This document shows, one piece after another, positions 36,640 through 48,442 of a stretch of 64,000 nt of DNA. The stretch is taken from assembly GCA_027186245.1 (NCBI GenBank), contig CP114481.1:46159501-46223500 (forward strand), given 5' to 3'. Each line of letters starts with the position of its first letter. Position 1 is the stretch's first letter. The notes under the pieces were generated by a model. It saw only the letters and a list, made by a program, of their open reading frames with translations. It was not told where the DNA came from and made no database searches. Source of the stretch: Coriaria nepalensis. Lineage: Eukaryota; Streptophyta; Magnoliopsida; Cucurbitales; Coriariaceae. The position numbers were made by a program, and so were the translations under genes.

Positions 36640-38440
36640 AGTCAATATCTTCTTTCAAAGCAAGTCGAACGCATTCTATTTTTGCACTACAAACACAAGT
36701 TTTGTGCGTAACTTGCAAATGATCAATGCAAGGAAAGTGTGCATTCGTTTAAACTTAAAATCATTTCAATGAGTCATTTCAACTCAATATCTTCTTTCAA
36801 AGCAAGTCGAAGGCATTTTATTTTTGCACTACAAACACAAGTTTTGTGCATAACTTGCAAATGATCAATACAAGGAAAGTGTGCATTCGTTTAATCTTAA
36901 AATCATTTCAATGAGTCATTTCAAGTCAATATCTTCTTTCAAAGCAAGTCGAACGCATTCTATTTTTGCACTACAAACACAAGTTTAGTTCATAACTTGC
37001 AAATGATCAATGCAAGGAAAGTGTGCATTCGTTTAACCTTAAAATCATTTCAATCAGTCATTTCAAGTCAATATCTTCTTTCAAAGCAAGTCGAATGCAT
37101 TCTATTTTTGCACTACAAACACAAGTTTTGTGCATAACTTGCAAATGATCAATGCAAGGAAAGTGTGCATTCGTTTAACCTTAAAATCATTTCAATGAGT
37201 CATTTCAAGTCAATAACTTATTTCAAAGCAAGTCGAACGCATTCTATTTTTGCACTACAAACACAAGTTTTGTGCATAACTTGCAAATGATCAATGCAAC
37301 GAAAATGTGCATTCGTTTAACCTTAAAATCATTTCAATGAGTCATTCCAAGTCAATAACTTATTTCGAAGCAAGTCGAACGAATTCTATTTTTGCACTAC
37401 AAACACAAGTTTTGTGCATAACTTGCAAATGATCAATGCAAGGAAAGTGTCTGTTCGTTTAACCTTAAAATCATTTCAATGAGTCATTTCAACTCAATAT
37501 CTTCTTTTAAAGCAAGTCGAACGCATTCTATTTTTGCACTACAAACACAAGTTTTGTGCATAACTTGCAAATGATCAATGCAAGGAAAGTGTGCATTCGT
37601 TTAAACTTAAAATCATTTCAATGAGTCATTTCAACTCAATATCTTCTTTCAAAGCAAGTCGAAGGCATTTTATTTTTGCACTACAAACACAAGTTTTGTG
37701 CATAACTTGCAAATGATCAATGCAAGGAAAGTGTGCATTCGTTTAATCTTAAAATCATTTCAATGAGTCATTTCAAGTCAATATCTTCTTTCAAAGCAAG
37801 TCGAACGCATTCTATTTTTGCACTACAAACACAAGTTTAGTTCATAACTTGCAAATGATCAATGCAAGGAAAGTGTGCATTCGTTTAACCTTAAAATCAT
37901 TTCAATCAGTCATTTCAAGTCAATATCTTCTTTCAAAGCAAGTCGAATGCATTCTATTTTTGCACTACAAACACAAGTTTTGTGCATAACTTGCAAATGA
38001 TCAATGCAAGGAAAGTGTGCATTCGTTTAACCTTAAAATCATTTCAATGAGTCATTTCAAGTCAATATCTTCTTTCAAAGCAATTCGAACGAATTCTATT
38101 TTTTCACTACAAACACAAGTTTTGTGCATTACTTGCAAATGATCAATGCAAGGAAAGTGTGCATTCATTTAACCTTAAAATCATTTCAATGAGTCAGTCC
38201 AAGTCAATAACTTATTTCGAAGCAAGTCGAACGAATTCTATTTTTGCACTACAAACACAAGTTTTGTGCATAACTTGCAAATGATCAATGCAAGGAAAGT
38301 GTCTGTTCGTTTAACCTTAAAATCATTTCAATGAGTCATTTCAACTCAATATCTTCTTTTAAAGCAAGTCGAACGCATTCTATTTTTGCACTACAAACAC
38401 AAGTTTTGTGCATAACTTGCAAATGATCAATGCAAGGAAA
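36640..38440 (+). repeat. Partial 6-monomer (852 bp) tandem duplication
   Basis: Markers AAGTTTAGTTCATAAC (36981/37833) and GTGTCTGTTCG (37448/38300) are 852 bp apart, and most intervening monomers are collinear. One interval is not: near 37201-37330 a CTTATTTCAAAGC/GCAACGAAAATG monomer stands where the second copy (38053 onward) has an ATTCGAAC monomer with GTGCATTACTTGC. Replacement by conversion, or a compound event, would explain this. Confidence 0.7.
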
Positions 38441-38502
38441 GTGTGCATTCGTTTAACCTTAAAATCATTTCAATGAGTCAGTCCAACTCAATAACTTATT
38501 TC

Positions 38503-38786
38503 AAAGGAAGTGGAAGAAATTCTATTTTTGCACTACAAACACAAGTTTTGTGCATAACTTGCAAATGATCAATGCAAGGAAAGTGTCCATTCGTTTAATC
38601 TTAAAATCATTTCAATGAGTCATATCAACTCAATATCTTCTTTCAAAGCAATTCGAGCGAATTCTATTTTTGCACTACAAACACAAGTTTTGTGCATAAC
38701 TTGCAAATGATCAATGCAAGGAAAGTGTCCATTCGCTTAACCTTAAAATCATTTCAATGAGTCACTTCAACTCAATATCTTCTTTC
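38503..38786 (+). repeat. Two-monomer variant: GTGGAAGAAATTC then ATTCGAGCGAATTC
   Basis: The first monomer carries AGTGGAAGAAATTC and ends with GTCATATCAACTC. The next has AATTCGAGCGAATTC, GTGTCCATTCGCTTAACC and GTCACTTCAACTC. The pair occurs again near 46171 and 55975. The second monomer alone, with its CATATCAACTC lead-in, recurs near 41745, 44159 and 53537, and with CTTGCCAATG near 39490, 46870, 48590, 56690 and 60810. None of these forms is seen left of about 38.5 kb. Confidence 0.78.
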
Positions 38787-39589
38787 AAAGCAATTCGAAC
38801 GAATTCTATTTTTTCACTACAAACACAAGTTTTGTGCATAACTTGCAAATGATCAATGCAAGGAAAGTGTGCATTCGTTTAACCTTAAAATCATTTCAAT
38901 GAGTCATTTCAAGTCAATATCTTCTTTCAAAGCAAGTCGAACGAATTCTAGTTTTGCACTACAGACACAACTTTTGTGCATAACTTGCAAATGATCATTG
39001 CAAGGAAAGTGTGCATTCGTTTAACCTTAAAATCATTTCAATCAGTCATTTCAAGTCAATATCTTCTTTCAAAGCAAGTCGAACGCATTCTATTTTTTCA
39101 CTACAAACACAAGTTTTGTGCATAACTTGCAAATGATCAATGCAAGGAAAGTGTGCATTCGTTTAACCTTAAAATCATTTCAATGAGTCATTTCAAGTCA
39201 ATATCTTCTTTCAAAGCAAGTCGACCGAATTCTAGTTTTGCACTACAGACACAACTTTTGTGCATAACTTGCAAATGATCATTGCAAGGAAAGTGTGCAT
39301 TCGTTTAACCTTAAAATCATTTCAATCAGTCATTTCAAGTCAATATCTTCTTTCAAAGCAAGTCGAGCGCATTCTATTTTTTCACTACAAACACAAGTTT
39401 TGTGCATAACTTGCAAATGATCAATGCAAGGAAAGTGTGCATTCGTTTAACCTTAAAATCATTTCAATGAGTCATATCAACTCAATATCTTCTTTCAAAG
39501 CAATTCGAGCGAATTCTATTTTTGCACTACAAACACAAGTTTTGTGCATAACTTGCCAATGATCAATGCAAGGAAAGTGTGCATTCGTT

Positions 39590-40583
39590 TAACCTTAAAA
39601 TCATTTCAATGAGTCAGTCCAAGTCAATAACTTATTTCGAAGCAAGTCGAACGAATTCTATTTTTGCACTACAAACACAAGTTTTGTGCATAACTTGCAA
39701 ATGATCAATGCAACGAAAATGTGCCTTCGTTTAACCTTAAAATCATTTCAATGAGTCATTTCAAGTCAATATCTTCTTTCAAAGCAATTCGAACGAATTC
39801 TATTTTTTCACTACAAACACAAGTTTTGTGCATAACTTGCAAATGATCAATGCAAGGAAAGTGTGCATTCGTTTAACCTTAAAATCATTTCAATGAGTCA
39901 GTCCAAGTCAATAACTTATTTCGAAGCAAGTCGAACGAATTCTATTTTTGCACTACAAACACAAGTTTTGTGCATAACTTGCAAATGATCAATGCAGGGA
40001 AAGTGTCTGTTCGTTTAACCTTAAAATCATTTCAATGAGTCATTTCAACTCAATATCTTCTTTTAAAGCAAGTCGAACGCATTCTATTTTTGCACTACAA
40101 AAACATGTTTTGTGCATAACTTGCAAATGATCAATGCAAGGAAAGTGTGCATTCGTTTAACCTTAAAATCATTTCAATGAGTCATTTCAAGTCAATATCT
40201 TCTTTCAAAGAAAGTCGAACGCATTCTATTTTTGCACTACAAACACAAGTTTTGTGCATAACTTGCAAATGATCAATGCAAGGAAAGTGTGCATTCGTTT
40301 AAACTTAAAATCATTTCAATGAGTCATTTCAAGTCAATATCTTCTGTCAAAGCAAGTCGAACGAATTCTAGTTTTGCACTACAGACACAACTTTTGTGCA
40401 TAACTTGCAAATGATCATTGCAAGGAAAGTGTGCATTCGTTTAACCTTAAAATCATTTCAATCAGTCATTTCAAGTCAATATCTTCTTTCAAAGCAAGTC
40501 GAACGAATTCTAGTTTTTCACTACAGACACAACTTTTGTGCATAACTTGCAAATGATCATTGCAAGGAAAGTGTGCATTCCTT
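39590..40583 (+). repeat. HOR unit, 7 monomers (994 bp), copy 1
   Basis: Repeated at 40584-41577. Shared rare markers are GTGCCTTCG (39722/40716), ACAAAAACATGTTTTG (40098/41092), AAAGAAAGTCG and CTTCTGTCAAAGC (40341/41335). A private difference is GCAGGGAAAGTGTC near 39995. Confidence 0.83.
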
Positions 40584-41577
40584 TAACCTTAAAATCATTT
40601 CAATGAGTCAGTCCAAGTCAATAACTTATTTCGAAGCAAGTCGAACGAATTCTATTTTTGCACTACAAACACAAGTTTTGTGCATAACTTGCAAATGATC
40701 AATGCAACGAAAATGTGCCTTCGTTTAACCTTAAAATCATTTCAATGAGTCATTTCAAGTCAATATCTTCTTTCAAAGCAATTCGAACGAATTCTATTTT
40801 TTCACTACAAACACAAGTTTTGTGCATAACTTGCAAATGATCAATGCAAGGAAAGTGTGCATTCGTTTAACCTTAAAATCATTTCAATGAGTCAGTCCAA
40901 GTCAATAACTTATTTCGAAGCAAGTCGAACGAATTCTATTTTTGCACTACAAACACAAGTTTTGTGCATAACTTGCAAATGATCAATGCAAGGAAAGTGT
41001 CTGTTCGTTTAACCTTAAAATCATTTCAATGAGTCATTTCAACTCAATATCTTCTTTTAAAGCAAGTCGAACGCATTCTATTTTTGCACTACAAAAACAT
41101 GTTTTGTGCATAACTTGCAAATGATCAATGCAAGGAAAGTGTGCATTCGTTTAACCTTAAAATCATTTCAATGAGTCATTTCAAGTCAATATCTTCTTTC
41201 AAAGAAAGTCGAACGCATTCTATTTTTGCACTACAAACACAAGTTTTGTGCATAACTTGCAAATGATCAATGCAAGGAAAGTGTGCATTCGTTTAAACTT
41301 AAAATCATTTCAATGAGTCATTTCAAGTCAATATCTTCTGTCAAAGCAAGTCGAACGAATTCTAGTTTTGCACTACAGACACAACTTTTGTGCATAACTT
41401 GCAAATGATCATTGCAAGGAAAGTGTGCATTCGTTTAACCTTAAAATCATTTCAATCAGTCATTTCAAGTCAATATCTTCTTTCAAAGCAAGTCGAACGA
41501 ATTCTAGTTTTTCACTACAGACACAACTTTTGTGCATAACTTGCAAATGATCATTGCAAGGAAAGTGTGCATTCGTT
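40584..41577 (+). repeat. HOR unit, 7 monomers (994 bp), copy 2
   Basis: Directly adjacent second copy. Collinearity ends near 41577, where AATAAGTCATTTC replaces AATGAGTCAGTCC. Its last two monomers also form the beginning of the 17-monomer unit that follows, so the two duplications overlap. Confidence 0.82.
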
Positions 41578-43713
41578 TAACCTTAAAATCATTTCAATAA
41601 GTCATTTCAAGTCAATATCTTCTTTCAAGGCAATTCGAACGAATTCTATTTTTTCACTACAAACACAAGTTTTGTGCATAACTTGCAAATGATCAATGCA
41701 AGGAAGGTGTCCATTCGTTTAACCTTAAAATCATTTCAATGAGTCATATCAACTCAATATCTTCTTTCAAAGCAATTCGAGCGAATTCTATTTTTGCACT
41801 ACAAACACAAGTTTTGTGCATAACTTGCAAATGATCAATGCAAGGAAAGTGTCCATTCGCTTAACCTTAAAATCATTTCAATGAGTCACTTCAACTCAAT
41901 ATCTTCTTTCAAAGCAATTCGAACGAATTCTATTTTTTCACTACAAACACAAGTTTTGTGCATAACTTGCAAATGATCAATGCAAGGAAAGTGTGCATTC
42001 GTTTAACCTTAAAATCATTTCAATAAGTCATTTCAAGTCAATATCTTCTTTCAAAGCAATTCGAACGAATTCCATTTTTTCACTACAAACACAAGTTTTG
42101 TGCATAACTTGCAAATGATCAATGCAAGGAAAGTGTGCATTCGTTTAACCTTAAAATCATTTCAATCAGTCATTTCAGGTCAATATCTTCTTTCAAAGCA
42201 AGTCGAACGCATTCTATTTTTTCACTACAAACACAAGTTTTGTGCATAACTTGCAAATGATCAATGCAAGGAAAGTGTGCATTCGTTTAACCTTAAAATC
42301 ATTTCAATGAGTCATTTCAAGTCAATATCTTCTTTGAAAGCAAGTCGAACGCATTCTATTTTCGCACTACAAACACAAGTTTTGTGCATAACTTGCAAAT
42401 GATCAATGCAAGGAAAGTGTGCATTCGTTTAAACTTAAAATCATTTCAATGAGTCATTTCAAGTCAATATCTTCTTTCAAAGCAAGTCGAACGAATTCTA
42501 GTTTTGCACTACAGACACAACTTTTGTGCATAACTTGCAAATGATCATTGCAAGGAAAGTGTGCATTCGTTTAACCTTAAAATCATTTCAATGAGTCATT
42601 TCAAGTCAATATCTTCTTCCAAAGCAAGTCGAACGCATTCTATTTTTGCACTACAAACACAAGTTTTGGGCGTAACTTGCAAATGATCAATGCAAGGAAA
42701 GTGTGCATTCGTTTAAACTTAAAATCATTTCAATGAGTCATTTCAACTCAATATCTTCTTTCAAAGCAAGTCGAAGGCATTTTATTTTTGCACTACAAAC
42801 ACAAGTTTTGTGCATAACTTGCAAATGATCAATGCAAGGAAAGTGTGCATTCGTTTAATCTTAAAATCATTTCAATGAGTCATTTCAAGTCAATATCTTC
42901 TTTCAAAGCAAGTCGAACGCATTCTATTTTTGCACTACAAACACAAGTTTAGTGCATAACTTGCAAATGATCAATGCAAGGAAAGTGTGCATTCGTTTAA
43001 CCTTAAAATCATTTCAATCAGTCATTTCAAGTCAATATCTTCTTTCAAAGCAAGTCGAATGCATTCTATTTTTGCACTACAAACACAAGTTTGGTGCATA
43101 ACTTGCAAATGATCAATGCAAGGAAAGTGTGCATTCGTTTAACCTTAAAATCATTTCAATAAGTCATTTCAAGTCAATAACTTATTTCAAAGCAAGTCGA
43201 ACGCATTCTATTTTTGCACTACAAACACAAGTTTTGTGCATAACTTGCAAATGATCAATGAAACGAAAATGTGCATTCGTTTAACCTTAAAATCATTTCA
43301 ATGAGTCATTTCAAGTCAATATCTTCTTTCAAAGCAATTCGAACGAATTCTATTTTTTCACTACAAACACAAGTTTTGTGCATTACTTGCAAATGATCAA
43401 TGCAAGGAAAGTGTGCATTCATTTAACCTTAAAATCATTTCAATGAGTCAGTCCAAGTCAATAACTTATTTCGAAGCAAGTCGAACGAATTCTATTTTTG
43501 CACTACAAACACAAGTTTTGTGCATAACTTGCAAATGATCAATGCAAGGAAAGTGTCTGTTCGTTTAAACTTAAAATCGTTTCAATGAGTCATTTCAACT
43601 CAATATCTTCTTTTAAAGCAAGTCGAACGCATTCTATTTTTGCACTACAAACACAAGTTTTGTGCATAACTTGCAAATGATCAATGCAAGGAAAGTGTGC
43701 ATTCGTTTAAACT
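41300..43713 (+). repeat. HOR unit, 17 monomers (2414 bp), copy 1
   Basis: Repeated at 43714-46127. Markers 2414 bp apart are GGAAGGTGTCC (41703/44117), GTCATATCAACTC (41743/44157), GAATTCCATTTTTTC, TTCAGGTCAATATC, TTTTGGGCGTAAC, CAATGAAACGAAAATG and AAAATCGTTTC. One early difference is CTTCTGTCAAAG here against CTTCTTTCAAAG in copy 2. The junction position is approximate. Confidence 0.84.
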
Positions 43714-46127
43714 TAAAATCATTTCAATGAGTCATTTCAAGTCAATATCTTCTTTCAAAGCAAGTCGAACGAATTCTAGTTTTGCACTACAGACACAACT
43801 TTTGTGCATAACTTGCAAATGATCATTGCAAGGAAAGTGTGCATTCGTTTAACCTTAAAATCATTTCAATCAGTCATTTCAAGTCAATATCTTCTTTCAA
43901 AGCAAGTCGAACGAATTCTAGTTTTTCACTACAGACACAACTTTTGTGCATAACTTGCAAATGATCATTGCAAGGAAAGTGTGCATTCGTTTAACCTTAA
44001 AATCATTTCAATAAGTCATTTCAAGTCAATATCTTCTTTCAAGGCAATTCGAACGAATTCTATTTTTTCACTACAAACACAAGTTTTGTGCATAACTTGC
44101 AAATGATCAATGCAAGGAAGGTGTCCATTCGTTTAACCTTAAAATCATTTCAATGAGTCATATCAACTCAATATCTTCTTTCAAAGCAATTCGAGCGAAT
44201 TCTATTTTTGCACTACAAACACAAGTTTTGTGCATAACTTGCAAATGATCAATGCAAGGAAAGTGTCCATTCGCTTAACCTTAAAATCATTTCAATGAGT
44301 CACTTCAACTCAATATCTTCTTTCAAAGCAATTCGAACGAATTCTATTTTTTCACTACAAACACAAGTTTTGTGCATAACTTGCAAATGATCAATGCAAG
44401 GAAAGTGTGCATTCGTTTAACCTTAAAATCATTTCAATAAGTCATTTCAAGTCAATATCTTCTTTCAAAGCAATTCGAACGAATTCCATTTTTTCACTAC
44501 AAACACAAGTTTTGTGCATAACTTGCAAATGATCAATGCAAGGAAAGTGTGCATTCGTTTAACCTTAAAATCATTTCAATCAGTCATTTCAGGTCAATAT
44601 CTTCTTTCAAAGCAAGTCGAACGCATTCTATTTTTTCACTACAAACACAAGTTTTGTGCATAACTTGCAAATGATCAATGCAAGGAAAGTGTGCATTCGT
44701 TTAACCTTAAAATCATTTCAATGAGTCATTTCAAGTCAATATCTTCTTTGAAAGCAAGTCGAACGCATTCTATTTTCGCACTACAAACACAAGTTTTGTG
44801 CATAACTTGCAAATGATCAATGCAAGGAAAGTGTGCATTCGTTTAAACTTAAAATCATTTCAATGAGTCATTTCAAGTCAATATCTTCTTTCAAAGCAAG
44901 TCGAACGAATTCTAGTTTTGCACTACAGACACAACTTTTGTGCATAACTTGCAAATGATCATTGCAAGGAAAGTGTGCATTCGTTTAACCTTAAAATCAT
45001 TTCAATGAGTCATTTCAAGTCAATATCTTCTTCCAAAGCAAGTCGAACGCATTCTATTTTTGCACTACAAACACAAGTTTTGGGCGTAACTTGCAAATGA
45101 TCAATGCAAGGAAAGTGTGCATTCGTTTAAACTTAAAATCATTTCAATGAGTCATTTCAACTCAATATCTTCTTTCAAAGCAAGTCGAAGGCATTTTATT
45201 TTTGCACTACAAACACAAGTTTTGTGCATAACTTGCAAATGATCAATGCAAGGAAATTGTGCATTCGTTTAATCTTAAAATCATTTCCATGAGTCATTTC
45301 AAGTCAATATCTTCTTTCAAAGCAAGTCGAACGCATTCTATTTTTGCACTACAAACACAAGTTTAGTGCATAACTTGCAAATGATCAATGCAAGGAAAGT
45401 GTGCATTCGTTTAACCTTAAAATCATTTCAATCAGTCATTTCAAGTCAATATCTTCTTTCAAAGCAAGTCGAATGCATTCTATTTTTGCACTACAAACAC
45501 AAGTTTGGTGCATAACTTGCAAATGATCAATGCAAGGAAAGTGTGCATTCGTTTAACCTTAAAATCATTTCAATAAGTCATTTCAAGTCAATAACTTATT
45601 TCAAAGCAAGTCGAACGCATTCTATTTTTGCACTACAAACACAAGTTTTGTGCATAACTTGCAAATGATCAATGAAACGAAAATGTGCATTCGTTTAACC
45701 TTAAAATCATTTCAATGAGTCATTTCAAGTCAATATCTTCTTTCAAAGCAATTCGAACGAATTCTATTTTTTCACTACAAACACAAGTTTTGTGCATTAC
45801 TTGCAAATGATCAATGCAAGGAAAGTGTGCATTCATTTAACCTTAAAATCATTTCAATGAGTCAGTCCAAGTCAATAACTTATTTCGAAGCAAGTCGAAC
45901 GAATTCTATTTTTGCACTACAAACACAAGTTTTGTGCATAACTTGCAAATGATCAATGCAAGGAAAGTGTCTGTTCGTTTAAACTTAAAATCGTTTCAAT
46001 GAGTCATTTCAACTCAATATCTTCTTTTAAAGCAAGTCGAACGCATTCTATTTTTGCACTACAAACACAAGTTTTGTGCATAACTTGCAAATGATCAATG
46101 CAAGGAAAGTGTGCATTCGTTTAACCT
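43714..46127 (+). repeat. HOR unit, 17 monomers (2414 bp), copy 2
   Basis: Second copy, with rare private changes such as GGAAATTGTG near 45253 and TCATTTCCATG near 45285. After 46127 the order switches to that of 38.46 kb onward (AGTGGAAGAAATTC at 46171), so a different duplicated block is joined here. Confidence 0.83.
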
Positions 46128-47500
46128 TAAAATCATTTCAATGAGTCAGTCCAACTCAATAACTTATTTCAAAGCAAGTGGAAGAAATTCTATTTTTGCA
46201 CTACAAACACAAGTTTTGTGCATAACTTGCAAATGATCAATGCAAGGAAAGTGTCCATTCGTTTAATCTTAAAATCATTTCAATGAGTCATATCAACTCA
46301 ATATCTTCTTTCAAAGCAATTCGAGCGAATTCTATTTTTGCACTACAAACACAAGTTTTGTGCATAACTTGCAAATGATCAATGCAAGGAAAGTGTCCAT
46401 TCGCTTAACCTTAAAATCATTTCAATGAGTCACTTCAACTCAATATCTTCTTTCAAAGCAATTCGAACGAATTCTATTTTTTCACTACAAACACAAGTTT
46501 TGTGCATAACTTGCAAATGATCAATGCAAGGAAAGTGTGCATTCGTTTAACCTTAAAATCATTTCAATGAGTCATTTCAAGTCAATATCTTCTTTCAAAG
46601 CAAGTCGAACGAATTCTAGTTTTGCACTACAGACACAACTTTTGTGCATAACTTGCAAATGATCATTGCAAGGAAAGTGTGCATTCGTTTAACCTTAAAA
46701 TCATTTCAATCAGTCATTTCAAGTCAATATCTTCTTTCAAAGCAAGTCGAGCGCATTCTATTTTTTCACTACAAACACAAGTTTTGTGCATAACTTGCAA
46801 ATGATCAATGCAAGGAAAGTGTGCATTCGTTTAACCTTAAAATCATTTCAATGAGTCATATCAACTCAATATCTTCTTTCAAAGCAATTCGAGCGAATTC
46901 TATTTTTGCACTACAAACACAAGTTTTGTGCATAACTTGCCAATGATCAATGCAAGGAAAGTGTGCATTCGTTTAACCTTAAAATCATTTCAATGAGTCA
47001 GTCCAAGTCAATAACTTATTTCGAAGCAAGTCGAACGAATTCTATTTTTGCACTACAAACACAAGTTTTGTGCATAACTTGCAAATGATCAATGCAACGA
47101 AAATGTGCATTCGTTTAACCTTAAAATCATTTCAATGAGTCATTTCAAGTCAATATCTTCTTTCAAAGCAATTCGAACGAATTCTATTTTTTCACTACAA
47201 ACACAAGTTTTGTGCATAACTTGCAAATGATCAATGCAAGGAAAGTGTGCATTCGTTTAACCTTAAAATCATTTCAATGAGTCAGTCCAAGTCAATAACT
47301 TATTTCGAAGCAAGTCGAACGAATTCTATTTTTGCACTACAAACACAAGTTTTGTGCATAACTTGCAAATGATCAATGCAAGGAAAGTGTCTGTTCGTTT
47401 AACCTTAAAATCATTTCAATCAGTCATTTCAACTCAATATCTTCTTTTAAAGCAAGTCGAACGCATTCTATTTTTGCACTACAAAAACATGTTTTGTGTA
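46128..47500 (+). repeat. Dispersed copy of the 38.46-40.1 kb block
   Basis: The series AGTGGAAGAAATTC, ATTCGAGCG, CACTTCAACTC, TAG class, GAGCGCATTC, then CTTGCCAATG matches 38.46 kb onward, initially at an offset of 7668 bp (54 monomers) and later at 7384 bp (52 monomers; ACAAAAACATG 40097/47481). The copy therefore has two monomers fewer, corresponding to the repeated TAG and consensus pair near 38.94-39.36 kb. It has GTGCATTCG where the 39.7 kb copy has GTGCCTTCG. Confidence 0.72.
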
Positions 47501-47590
47501 TAACTTGCAAATGATCAATGCAAGGAAAGTGTGCATTCGTTTAACCTTAAAATCATTTCAATGAGTCATTTCAAGTCAATATCTTCTTTC

Positions 47591-48442
47591 AAAGCAAGTC
47601 GAACGCATTCTATTTTTGCACTACAAACACAAGTTTTGTGCATAACTTGCAAATGATCAATGCAAGGAAAGTGTGCATTCGTTTAAACTTAAAATCATTT
47701 CAATGAGTCATTTCAAGTCAATATCTTCTTTCAAAGCAAGTCGAACGAATTCTAGTTTTGCACTACAGACACAACTTTTGTGCATAACTTGCAAATGATC
47801 ATTGCAAGGAAAGTGTGCATTCGTTTAACCTTAAAATCATTTCAATCAGTCATTTCAAGTCAATATCTTCTTTCAAAGCAAGTCGAACGCATTCTATTTT
47901 TGCACTACAAACACAAGTTTTGTGCATAACTTGCAAATGATCAATGCAAGGAAAGTGTGCATTCGTTTAACCTTAAAATCATTTCAATGAGTCATTTCAA
48001 GTCAATATCTTCTTTCAAAGCAAGTCGAACGAATTCTAGTTTTGCACTACAGACACAACTTTTGTGCATAACTTGCAAATGATCATTGCAAGGAAAGTGT
48101 GCATTCGTTTAACCTTAAAATCATTTCAATCAGTCATTTCAAGTCAATATCTTCTTTCAAAGCAAGTCGAACGCATTCTATTTTTGCACTACAAACACAA
48201 GTTTTGTGCATAACTTGCAAATGATCAATGCAAGGAAAGTGTGCATTCGTTTAACCTTAAAATCATTTCAATGAGTCATTTCAAGTCAATATCTTCTTTC
48301 AAAGCAAGTCGAACGAATTCTAGTTTTGCACCACAGACACAACTTTTGTGCATAACTTGCAAATGATCATTGCAAGGAAAGTGTGCATTCGGTTAACCTT
48401 AAAATCATTTCAATCAGTCATTTCAAGTCAATATCTTCTTTC
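47591..48442 (+). repeat. Dimer HOR, 284 bp, three copies
   Basis: Consensus-like monomers at 47591, 47875 and 48159 alternate with TAG-class monomers (with ATCATTGC and AATCAGTC) at 47733, 48017 and 48301. The first consensus-like monomer has GTTTAAACTT where the others have GTTTAACCTT. The third TAG copy has CACCACAGAC and CATTCGGTTAACC. This resembles the dimer at 34100-34667. Confidence 0.82.
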
